Below are positions 1 through 6,165 of a DNA stretch of 7,163 nucleotides, piece by piece. Each line of letters begins with the position of its first letter. Within the stretch, counting starts at the first letter, position 1. The position numbers and the translations under genes were made by a program. Origin of the DNA: Synechococcus sp. HW_metabat.21 (GTDB taxonomy: Bacteria; Cyanobacteriota; Cyanobacteriia; PCC-6307; Cyanobiaceae); NCBI GenBank assembly GCA_018623875.1, contig JAAZUZ010000079.1, forward strand, positions 1-7,163, given 5' to 3'. The notes below the pieces were generated by a model, which saw nothing but the letters and a program-made list of their open reading frames with translations, searched no databases and was not told the origin of the DNA.

Positions 1-380
1 ACGGCGCTCAAGGCGGCGCCGAGCACGCCGAACACCGTCAGACCCCAACGCCAGGCGCGGACAACGAACGGCAAGGGGCGCCAGGGCGGCAGGTCAGCCA
101 ACTCCTCGTTGAGGTCCACCCAGAACCAGACACTGATCACCACCAGCAGCTGGGAGAGGACCGCAAGCAGATAGCCCAGGGGCCGGTTATCAGTCAGCAG
201 CAGCACCGTGATCAACAGCAGGCTGGCCACCTTCCAGTAGATCCCCATCAAGCGGGTCAAGGCCTGCTCACGCTTCAGCGCAGACCACACCAGCAGCACC
301 AGGGGCAAACCCAGAGCAAACACCGCCGCCAAGCGGTAATCCAGCCAAACCAGGGTGCGATAGAGCAGCAGATCTGGCAC
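1..380 (-). CDS. DUF3177-like integral membrane protein (N-terminal part, runs off the left edge)
   Basis: Partial gene; 126 codons of the N-terminal part are visible and the 3' end lies outside the window. The function is unknown. The translation is strongly hydrophobic, with likely membrane segments near residues 15-34, 48-63 and 68-88 and a fourth starting near 112. The stretches YRTLVWLDYRLA (7-18), IYWKVASLLLITV (47-59) and VWFWVDLNEEL (84-94) resemble, from memory, the cyanobacterial DUF3177 family, which is usually about 200 residues long. The GTG at 378-380 is chosen as start because it is the only ATG/GTG/TTG codon between the in-frame stop at 405-407 and the conserved N-terminus. 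No Shine-Dalgarno sequence precedes it. The gene diverges from the FIST gene across 70 bases. The reading frame and membrane character are directly seen; the family name is a recollection and needs a profile search. Confidence 0.72.
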   Translation of the reverse strand, partial: MPDLLLYRTLVWLDYRLAAVFALGLPLVLLVWSALKREQALTRLMGIYWKVASLLLITVLLLTDNRPLGYLLAVLSQLLVVISVWFWVDLNEELADLPPWRPLPFVVRAWRWGLTVFGVLGAALSA

Positions 381-403
381 GCAGCAACACGCAGTCAGTG
401 GCC

Positions 404-409
404 ATTATC
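404..409 (-). promoter_or_regulatory. Candidate -10 box (GATAAT) for the DUF3177-like gene
   Basis: On the minus strand this hexamer reads GATAAT, five of six bases of the TATAAT consensus. It sits 23 bases before the GTG start at 380, which would leave a very short leader. The hexamer 17 bases upstream (CTTCCT at 432-427) is a poor -35 match. This is weak evidence from base matches alone. Confidence 0.2.
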
Positions 410-450
410 TGCAGCCCTGCGGCGAAAGGAAGCGGCTGTAGGGTCCGCCG

Positions 451-1725
451 ATGGCCTGGACCGCCCGCCTCTCTCCGTTTTTGCCCTGGCGACAAACGCC
501 GCAGCAGGCGCAGTGCACGACAGCACTGAGCTCTGAGCCGGCCCTGGAGGCCGCCATCGCAGATCTCGGCCAGCAGCTCAAGCAGGCCGGTCAGCGGCAT
601 CCAGCTGATCTCGGGCTGGTGTTTTGCTCAAGCGCCTACGCCAGCGACCTCCAGCGCTTGATGCCACTGCTCCAGCAAGCGATTGGCGCCAAACACTGGC
701 TGGGCTGCTGTGGCGGCGGGGTGATCGGGACCAACGCTGAAGGCGCGGCCCAGGAGATCGAACACCAGCCCGCCATCAGCGTCACCCTGCTCACCCTCCC
801 CGAAACGGAGATCGAGCTCTTCTCGCTCAAAAGCGAGGCCTTGCCCGATCTCGACGGCTCACGGCAGAGCTGGATCGACTGGGCCGGTGTCGCCCCGGAC
901 GGCGGCCACTCCATGCTCCTGTTCCTGGATCCGACCTGCAGCGCGATCAATGACCTGATCAGCGGCTTGGACTTCGCCTACCCCGAGGCCCAGAAGATTG
1001 GGGGAATCGCCGGGCAACACAGCGCGCAACATGGCTCTCTCTTGCTCGGGGACGGCGTGGTCGAGGGCGCCATCGGCTGCCTGATCAGGGGGGCCTGGCG
1101 CATTGATCCGGTCGTCGCCCAAGGGTGCAAGCCCATCGGCCCAGTCTTTGAGATTGAGAAAGCCGAGCGCAATGTGCTGCTGCGCCTCAGCCATGACGGC
1201 GAAGCAGACACCCCCGTGGCCTGCCTGCAAACAATCCTGCAGGACCTCTCCCCCGAAGAGAAGGAGCTGGTGCGGCATTCCCTGTTTCTCGGGGTGGCAA
1301 AAACCAACTTCCAACTGCCCAGCGATGGCTCCCCCGCACCTGGACCGGCCGTTCTGGTGCGCAACCTGATCGGCGTCGACCCCCGCAACGGCTCCGTCGC
1401 AGTGGCCGAGCGGCTGCGGGTGGGGCAGCAGGTGCAGTTTCAACTGCGGGATGCCGAGACCTCACGGCAGGAACAACAGCAGTTGCTGGATCAACAGCAC
1501 AGCCGCAACGCCGAGCCGCTAGCGGCCCTGCTCTTTGCCTGCCTCGGCCGCGGGGAGGGGCTCTACGGGAGCGCCAACGGCGATGTCGATGGATGCCGTC
1601 AACACTTCCCTGCGGCGCCCATCGGTGGTGCCTTCTGCAACGGTGAAATCGGCCCAGTCGCCGGTGCAACCCACCTGCATGGCTACACCGCGAGCTGGGG
1701 CTTTCTGGTGCCGAACACTCCCTGA
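451..1725 (+). CDS. FIST N- and C-terminal domain protein (stand-alone)
   Basis: The 424-residue product has FIST_N followed by FIST_C, domains proposed to bind small ligands, perhaps amino acids, in signalling proteins. FIST_N covers roughly residues 30-230, including LGLVFCSSAY (54-63), the glycine-rich LGCCGGGVIGT (84-94) and VVAQGCKPIGPVFEI (221-235). FIST_C covers about 240-419, including NLIGVDPRNGSV (305-316), RVGQQVQFQLRDA (323-335), CLGRGEGLYG (364-373) and the family signature FCNGEIGP (395-402) followed by LHGYTASWGF (409-418). There is no kinase, GGDEF, methyl-accepting or membrane segment, so the sensor has no attached output. ATG 451 is the first start after the in-frame stop at 439-441. 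An AGGA at 427-430 is too far upstream to be an ordinary ribosome binding site. The gene ends 6 bases before trmB and is probably the first gene of the operon. The domain call is firm; ligand and partner cannot be read from the sequence. Confidence 0.93.
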   Translation: MAWTARLSPFLPWRQTPQQAQCTTALSSEPALEAAIADLGQQLKQAGQRHPADLGLVFCSSAYASDLQRLMPLLQQAIGAKHWLGCCGGGVIGTNAEGAAQEIEHQPAISVTLLTLPETEIELFSLKSEALPDLDGSRQSWIDWAGVAPDGGHSMLLFLDPTCSAINDLISGLDFAYPEAQKIGGIAGQHSAQHGSLLLGDGVVEGAIGCLIRGAWRIDPVVAQGCKPIGPVFEIEKAERNVLLRLSHDGEADTPVACLQTILQDLSPEEKELVRHSLFLGVAKTNFQLPSDGSPAPGPAVLVRNLIGVDPRNGSVAVAERLRVGQQVQFQLRDAETSRQEQQQLLDQQHSRNAEPLAALLFACLGRGEGLYGSANGDVDGCRQHFPAAPIGGAFCNGEIGPVAGATHLHGYTASWGFLVPNTP

Positions 1726-1731
1726 TTTCCG

Positions 1732-2445
1732 ATGGTGCGCCAACACGTCAACCCACTCAGCCGCTTCTTCCAGTTGCCGCTGGAGCTGCCCCCGGCCCAG
1801 GACCTGTTCAGCGATCCAGACCTGCCGGTGCACCTGGATATCGGCTGCGCGCGGGGTCGCTTTCTCCTGGCGCTCGCCCAACAGCAACCCCAGGTCAATC
1901 ACCTCGGCATTGAGATCCGGCGTGCACTGGTCAACGCCGCAGAAGCCGATCGTCAGCAACTCGGCCTAGGCAACCTCCACTACCTGTTCTGCAACGCCAA
2001 CATCAGCACCCGTGACTGGCTAGAGGCCTTGGAGCCCGGACAGCTGGATCTGGTCTCGATCCAATTTCCCGATCCCTGGTTCAAAAAAAAGCACCACAAG
2101 CGCCGGGTCCTGCAACCGGCCCTGCTGCTCGCGATCGCCGCGGCCCTGCAACCAGGCAAGCGCTTCTTTATCCAAAGCGACATCCTGGACGTCATCGAGC
2201 CGATGGTCACCGTCACCGAAGCCAGCGGCTGCTTCAGCCGACCTGCCGGCGACACCAGACCCTGGCGTGAAACCAACCCCCTCCCGGTACCGACCGAACG
2301 GGAGACCTATGTCCTCGGACAAGGGCTCCCGGTTTATCGGGTGCTCTACGAACGCAACGAAACGCCGTTACCGAGCCTGGAGGCCCTGGAGCAACGGCTG
2401 GAAGACGCCGATAATCCCGAGACATCGACCCACCCCTCGGCATGA
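1732..2445 (+). CDS. trmB: tRNA (guanine-N7-)-methyltransferase TrmB
   Basis: This enzyme transfers a methyl group from S-adenosylmethionine to N7 of guanine 46 in the tRNA variable loop. The 237-residue product has the usual bacterial TrmB length and all main motifs: the SAM-binding loop LDIGCARGRFL (35-45), the acidic end of the second strand GIEIR (59-63), the diagnostic QFPDPWFKKKHHKRR (111-125), and the C-terminal TERE (188-191) that helps form the active site. The ATG at 1732 follows the FIST stop by 6 bases and leaves a normal N-terminus. The last bases, ATGA at 2442-2445, hold both the TrmB stop and the IctB start, so translation of the two is probably coupled. A run of eight A (2083-2090) encodes the lysines of the signature motif. 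The residues after about 212 form a variable, charged tail. Confidence 0.97.
   Translation: MVRQHVNPLSRFFQLPLELPPAQDLFSDPDLPVHLDIGCARGRFLLALAQQQPQVNHLGIEIRRALVNAAEADRQQLGLGNLHYLFCNANISTRDWLEALEPGQLDLVSIQFPDPWFKKKHHKRRVLQPALLLAIAAALQPGKRFFIQSDILDVIEPMVTVTEASGCFSRPAGDTRPWRETNPLPVPTERETYVLGQGLPVYRVLYERNETPLPSLEALEQRLEDADNPETSTHPSA
2131..2138 (+). repeat. Single HIP1 octamer (GCGATCGC)
   Basis: The palindromic octamer GCGATCGC is the highly iterated palindrome of many cyanobacterial genomes. By eye this is the only perfect copy in the window, and it lies inside trmB. One copy in about 7 kb does not suggest a strongly HIP1-enriched genome. Confidence 0.6.
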
Positions 2446-3761
2446 GCGCAGGATCGGCGCCATCCACCCCCTGGATGCTGCGTTGGCAAGGGATCTTGGG
2501 CCAAGCCAGCGGGGGGCCGCTGGCATCACAGCTGACCTTGATCGCCGGAGGCGTGCTCTGCGTCTTGCTGGCGGCCATGCCCTTCGTCACCCGGGCGGGG
2601 CTCAGCCTGCTGATCCTCGCGTCGGGGTTGCTCTGGCTGGTGTGGTCGCTCGCTCTCCCCGCCGGTCGCATCGGCCGCATCAGCGGTTGGCTGCTGCTGA
2701 TGCTCGGCATTGCCGTTTTGGCGACTGGATTTTCACCGGTCACCCCTGCCGCCCTCAAGGGCCTGCTCAAACTGATCAGCTATCTCGGGGTTTACGCCCT
2801 GATGCGACAACTGCTGGCGCAGGCGCCCCGCTGGTGGGATCGGTTGGTGGCCGCGCTGTTGGCTGGCGAATTGCTCAGCAGCGTGCTCGCCATTCGGCAG
2901 CTCTATGGCGACACCAGTGAGCTAGCCCGCTGGGCCGATCCCAACTCGGTCGCTACCGGAACGATTCGGGTCTACGGCCCCTTGGAGAACCCGAATCTGC
3001 TGGCGGGATACCTGATCCCGATCCTGCCGATTGCCTTGATCGCTCTGTTGCGTTGGCGTTCCTGGCCCCAGCGCCTGTTTGCCGCCAGTGCCCTGATCCT
3101 CGGGAGCAGTGCCCTTTTCCTCAGCTACAGCCGGGGTGGCTGGCTGGGGATGGTGGCGGCCCTCGGGGCCGCGATCCTGCTGCTGGCGCTGCGGCAGACG
3201 CGGCACTGGCCGCCCCTCTGGCGCCGCCTGTTTCCGCTGCTGTTGATCGCCGGAGCGGCCTGCATCCTGGTCATTGCCGTGACCCAAATCGAACCGCTCC
3301 GGATCCGAGTGATGAGCTTGGCGGCCGGCCGCGGCGATAGCTCCAACAACTTCCGAATCAACGTCTGGCTCGCCGCCATCGAGATGATCCAGGAGCGGCC
3401 CTGGCTGGGGATCGGTCCCGGCAACGACGCCTTCAACCTGATTTACCCGCTCTATCAGCAACCCAAATTCAATGCGCTGAGTGCGTATTCCGTACCGCTC
3501 GAGCTGCTGGTCGAAGGGGGCATCCCCAATCTGCTGGCTGGACTGGGGTTGCTTTTCGCCAGCCTGCGGGCCGGCCTGAGTCAACTCAACGGTGAATCAC
3601 CTTGGGCCCTGCCCGCCCTCGCGGCGGTTGCGGCCATCGCTGGACTCTGCGTTCAAGGCGCGACCGACACGATCTTTTTCCGGCCAGAAGTCCAACTCTC
3701 CGGCTGGTTCTGCCTGGCCACCTTGAGCGCCAGCCAAAACGTCAGCAGTAGCGATGGCTAA
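2442..3761 (+). CDS. ictB: IctB-family membrane protein (putative bicarbonate transporter; O-antigen ligase-like fold)
   Basis: Polytopic inner-membrane protein of 439 residues with about 11 hydrophobic segments, starting near residue 31. IctB was first described as a protein needed for inorganic-carbon accumulation in Synechococcus elongatus, but its fold is that of the WaaL/RfaL O-antigen ligase and polymerase family, and direct bicarbonate transport is doubtful. Family motifs seen are RVYGPLENPNLLAGYL (176-191), LSYSRGGWLG (227-236), DSSNNFRINVWLA (299-311), RPWLGIGPGNDAFNL (319-333), NALSAYSVPLELLVEGG (344-360) and GATDTIFFRPEVQ (406-418). Several match the S. elongatus protein almost word for word, from memory; that protein is slightly longer (about 467 residues). 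The start ATG overlaps the trmB stop in ATGA, and the last 8 bases overlap the kinase gene. Where ligases carry a catalytic histidine this protein has Tyr349. Family membership is firm; the biochemical role is open. Confidence 0.94.
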   Translation: MSAGSAPSTPWMLRWQGILGQASGGPLASQLTLIAGGVLCVLLAAMPFVTRAGLSLLILASGLLWLVWSLALPAGRIGRISGWLLLMLGIAVLATGFSPVTPAALKGLLKLISYLGVYALMRQLLAQAPRWWDRLVAALLAGELLSSVLAIRQLYGDTSELARWADPNSVATGTIRVYGPLENPNLLAGYLIPILPIALIALLRWRSWPQRLFAASALILGSSALFLSYSRGGWLGMVAALGAAILLLALRQTRHWPPLWRRLFPLLLIAGAACILVIAVTQIEPLRIRVMSLAAGRGDSSNNFRINVWLAAIEMIQERPWLGIGPGNDAFNLIYPLYQQPKFNALSAYSVPLELLVEGGIPNLLAGLGLLFASLRAGLSQLNGESPWALPALAAVAAIAGLCVQGATDTIFFRPEVQLSGWFCLATLSASQNVSSSDG

Positions 3762-4713
3762 GGATCAGCTGTTGGCGGGCTTTGATGCCGGTCAAACCCA
3801 CACCAGCTGCAAGCTCGCCTGGCTCAAACGCAACGGAGAGCTCAGCCCGGTCGCCCAAGGCCAAGGACCGGGGGTTCGCCATCTGGCCGCCCCAGGCGGT
3901 GAAGCCTGTTTCCGCGATGCCCTGCAGCAGAGCCTCCGCGATGCACGCCAGCAAGCCGGACTGCCGGACGATCAGTCCCTGGCCGCAGGCGGCGTGGGGG
4001 CCAGCGGCATTGAGCGGGGCAGCACGATCCAGAACCAAGGCGAAGCCTTGGCCGCTGCGGCGCTCAAGCTGCCTCTGGCCTCGGTGCAGGTCAGCGGCGA
4101 TGAACACACCGCCCTACTCGGCGCCCTGGGCGATGACCCCGGTGTTCTAGTGATTAGCGGCACCGGCTGCATTGCCCTCGGCCAAACCCGCTGCGGGCGC
4201 TGGCACCGCAGTGGCGGCTGGGGCTGGCTTCTTGATGGAGCGGGCTCAGCGATGGATCTCGGCCGCGATGGCCTGGCGATCAGCGTCCAAATGGCCGACG
4301 GTCGGCTCAGGGAAACCGCACTGAAAGAGCAGCTCTGGCAGGTCCTTGGAGTGCGTACTCCCCAGGAACTGAAGGCCGCCGTGGTCGCCGAGGGATTTGG
4401 GGCCGCAGGCTTTGCCCGGCTCGCTCCGGTGGTGGACGCAAGCGCCAGCGGCGGCGATCCCCATGCCCGCGGCATCGTCGAGCGCTCCGCCCAGGCCCTC
4501 GCTCAGATGGTCAGCAGCATCGCCACCACCCTGGAGCTGCCAACACCTCAGGTGTGTTGCAGCGGCGGCGCGCTCACGCACCTGCAAATGCTGCGTCAGG
4601 CCTTTGCAACGGATCTGGCGCAACGCTGCCCCGGGGCGAGCTTGGCGGTGTCCAAGGGGGATGCCTGTGATGGAGCCCTGCGGCTCGCCGTTCAGGCGGC
4701 GTTGAGGTGCTGA
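3754..4713 (+). CDS. BadF/BadG/BcrA/BcrD-type ATPase, N-acetylglucosamine-kinase-like
   Basis: Cytoplasmic 319-residue protein of the ASKHA (actin/hexokinase-like) fold. Relatives phosphorylate amino sugars (mammalian NAGK, bacterial MurK) or act as dehydratase activators. Motifs in order are the phosphate-1 loop AGFDAGQTHT (8-17), VSGDEHTALLGAL (113-125) with the probable catalytic Asp116, the phosphate-2 loop VISGTGCIALG (133-143), the sugar-side loop GGWGWLLDGAGSAMDLG (154-170), and the adenosine motif CSGGAL (269-274). No CxxC cluster motif of the dehydratase activators was noticed, which favours a sugar kinase. The usual GDEGS of the sugar loop is DGAGS here, so the substrate may differ. 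ATG 3754 overlaps the ictB stop by 8 bases, and the 3' end overlaps the convergent glmM by 22 bases. The neighbourhood suggests GlcNAc or MurNAc salvage, but that is inference. Confidence 0.87.
   Translation: MAKDQLLAGFDAGQTHTSCKLAWLKRNGELSPVAQGQGPGVRHLAAPGGEACFRDALQQSLRDARQQAGLPDDQSLAAGGVGASGIERGSTIQNQGEALAAAALKLPLASVQVSGDEHTALLGALGDDPGVLVISGTGCIALGQTRCGRWHRSGGWGWLLDGAGSAMDLGRDGLAISVQMADGRLRETALKEQLWQVLGVRTPQELKAAVVAEGFGAAGFARLAPVVDASASGGDPHARGIVERSAQALAQMVSSIATTLELPTPQVCCSGGALTHLQMLRQAFATDLAQRCPGASLAVSKGDACDGALRLAVQAALRC
4692..4713. other. Tail-to-tail coding overlap of the kinase gene and glmM
   Basis: The kinase stop (TGA, 4711-4713, plus strand) lies beyond the glmM stop (TCA on the plus strand at 4692-4694, TGA on the minus strand), so 22 bases code on both strands. 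There is no intergenic space for a terminator, and no strong hairpin with a U-run is visible here. A 5-base stem (GGCGG 4695-4699 with a later CCGCC) has a long loop and is not a convincing terminator. Confidence 0.9.
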
Positions 4714-6068
4714 TCGGCAAGGTCCGCCAGATGGCGACTCCAATGGTCGACATCCGCCTGTTCCGCCGCCTCCACCATCACCCGCAACAACGGCTCGGTT
4801 CCACTGGCCCGCACCAACACGCGCCCGCTGCCGGCCATCGCCGCTTCGGCGGCCTGAACCTCCTGCAGCAGGGGCAGGCAGGTCTCCCAACCGGTGCGCT
4901 TGCTGCGATCGGGAACGGTGACGTTCACCAATGTCTGGGGATAGGGCTGGAAGCTGCTATCAAGCCAGTCACTCAGCGATCCCCCCTGGGCCTGGATCAA
5001 GCTCGCCACCTGCAAGGCCGTCAGCAGGCCGTCGCCACTCATGCCGTGGCGAGCCGAGAGGATATGGCCGGACTGCTCACCGCCCAGGGCGGCCCCCAGC
5101 TCCTCCATGGCGGCATGCACGTATTGATCGCCAACGGCGGTGCGCTCCAGCACGCCTCCGCGGGCTTGCCAGGCACGCTCAAAGCCGAGGTTGCTCATCA
5201 CCGTCGCGACAATCCGGTTCTCCGGTAGCGCGCCCTCGGCCATCAGGGCCTGACCCCAGAGGTAGAGGATCTGGTCGCCATCGACGACCCGGCCGCGACC
5301 ATCCACCGCCAACATCCGATCGGCATCGCCATCGAAGGCAAAGCCCATCGCAGCCCCTTGGGCCATCACCTCAGCCTGAAGAGCTTCGAGGTGGGTGCTG
5401 CCGCAGCCCTGATTAATCCGGGTGCCATCGGGCTCGCCATGGAGCACCGTGAGATCGGCTCCCAACTCGCGGAAGACGCTTTCACCGCAGCTGGTCGCCG
5501 AACCCCAGCAGAGATCGAGCACCACCTTGGCTCCATCCAGCCGAGCGGAACTGACGCTCTCCAGCAGGCGCTGGCGGTAATCGCTCAGCAAATCCGGTCG
5601 TTGCTCGAGCCGTCCGTTGGCACTGAAGCCGCTCAGGACATCACCGCCGCCATGCAGGCCGGCTTCGATCTCAGCCTGCTGTTGCTTGGCCAGCTTGGCG
5701 CCGCAGGCACCAAAGACCTTGATCCCGTTGTCATGGGGAGGGTTATGGCTGGCTGAAACCATCAGGCCGCCACCGGCACCGAGCTGGCGAATGGCCCCAG
5801 GCACAGCGGGGGTGGGACACAAACCGATATCCAGCACCTCTCGCCCCGCGGCCGTGAGGCCCGAGGCCAGAGCGGCCACCAACATCGGACCGCTACTGCG
5901 GGAGTCCATCCCCAACACGATGGGACCGCCGGCGGGCAGGACTCGACCGCACCAATAGCCGACCTGTAGGGCCAAGGCCGGTGTGATCACCTGACCGACG
6001 CGACCACGGATGCCATCAGTGCCAAAACTCGCCGTACCAGAAGGGAATGGCGCCCCAAGTGGAGACAT
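4692..6068 (-). CDS. glmM: Phosphoglucosamine mutase GlmM
   Basis: Converts glucosamine-6-phosphate to glucosamine-1-phosphate, the step before GlmU in UDP-GlcNAc synthesis for peptidoglycan and lipopolysaccharide; a cytoplasmic, normally essential enzyme. The 458-residue product has the four alpha-D-phosphohexomutase domains and the usual GlmM length. Visible motifs are FGTDGIRGRVG (15-25), the phosphoserine loop MVSASHNPPHDNGIKVFG (103-120) with Ser105, the metal-binding loop AFDGDADRMLAVD (244-256), the sugar-specificity loop GGEQSGHI (329-336) and the phosphate-binding loop RASGTEPLLR (420-429). SASHNP followed by DNGIK, together with GGEQSGH, points to GlmM rather than PMM/PGM or PgcA. 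The start at 6066-6068 puts MSPLGAPFPSG just before FGTDGIRG, as expected. The frame stays open far upstream to 6491, but that part is low-complexity, Arg-rich and antisense to the next gene, so it is not used. The gene converges with the kinase and diverges from the transglycosylase-like gene. Confidence 0.97.
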   Translation of the reverse strand: MSPLGAPFPSGTASFGTDGIRGRVGQVITPALALQVGYWCGRVLPAGGPIVLGMDSRSSGPMLVAALASGLTAAGREVLDIGLCPTPAVPGAIRQLGAGGGLMVSASHNPPHDNGIKVFGACGAKLAKQQQAEIEAGLHGGGDVLSGFSANGRLEQRPDLLSDYRQRLLESVSSARLDGAKVVLDLCWGSATSCGESVFRELGADLTVLHGEPDGTRINQGCGSTHLEALQAEVMAQGAAMGFAFDGDADRMLAVDGRGRVVDGDQILYLWGQALMAEGALPENRIVATVMSNLGFERAWQARGGVLERTAVGDQYVHAAMEELGAALGGEQSGHILSARHGMSGDGLLTALQVASLIQAQGGSLSDWLDSSFQPYPQTLVNVTVPDRSKRTGWETCLPLLQEVQAAEAAMAGSGRVLVRASGTEPLLRVMVEAAEQADVDHWSRHLADLADQHLNAA

Positions 6069-6165
6069 GACGGGCGAGTGAATCAATGCTGGCGGCAGGT
6101 TACGCCTGGTTTGCAGTGCAGGCGGAGCCCATCTCACCAAGAATGCGCGCAGTGATCGCACCGCT
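6069..6165. other. Divergent intergenic region between glmM and the transglycosylase-like gene
   Basis: About 97 bases that should hold the promoters of both flanking genes. I found no convincing -35/-10 pair on either strand and no Shine-Dalgarno sequence before glmM. The only structure noticed is minor: an imperfect palindrome TGCAGTGCA at 6112-6120. The right boundary depends on the uncertain start of the next gene. Confidence 0.45.

Noticed and set aside
268..600. Minus-strand open frame of 110 codons across the divergent gap
   Set aside because: It overlaps both the FIST gene and the conserved hydrophobic frame of the DUF3177-like gene, and its translation resembles no protein I know; it is a GC-rich shadow frame.
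859..1669. Several long minus-strand open frames under the FIST gene
   Set aside because: High third-position GC creates long antisense frames. Their translations are Arg/Gly/Pro/Gln-rich without motifs, while the plus strand has full FIST domains.
2267..2920. Plus-strand open frame of 217 codons overlapping trmB and ictB
   Set aside because: It is out of frame with the conserved TrmB C-terminus and the IctB N-terminus, and its product is Arg/Ala/Pro-rich without recognisable motifs.
2442..3761. IctB as a true O-antigen ligase (waaL)
   Set aside because: The long motifs match IctB specifically, and the ligase histidine position is Tyr.
4695..4730. Possible bidirectional terminator at the kinase/glmM junction
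   Set aside because: Only a 5-base stem with a loop of more than 20 bases, and no T-run on either side.
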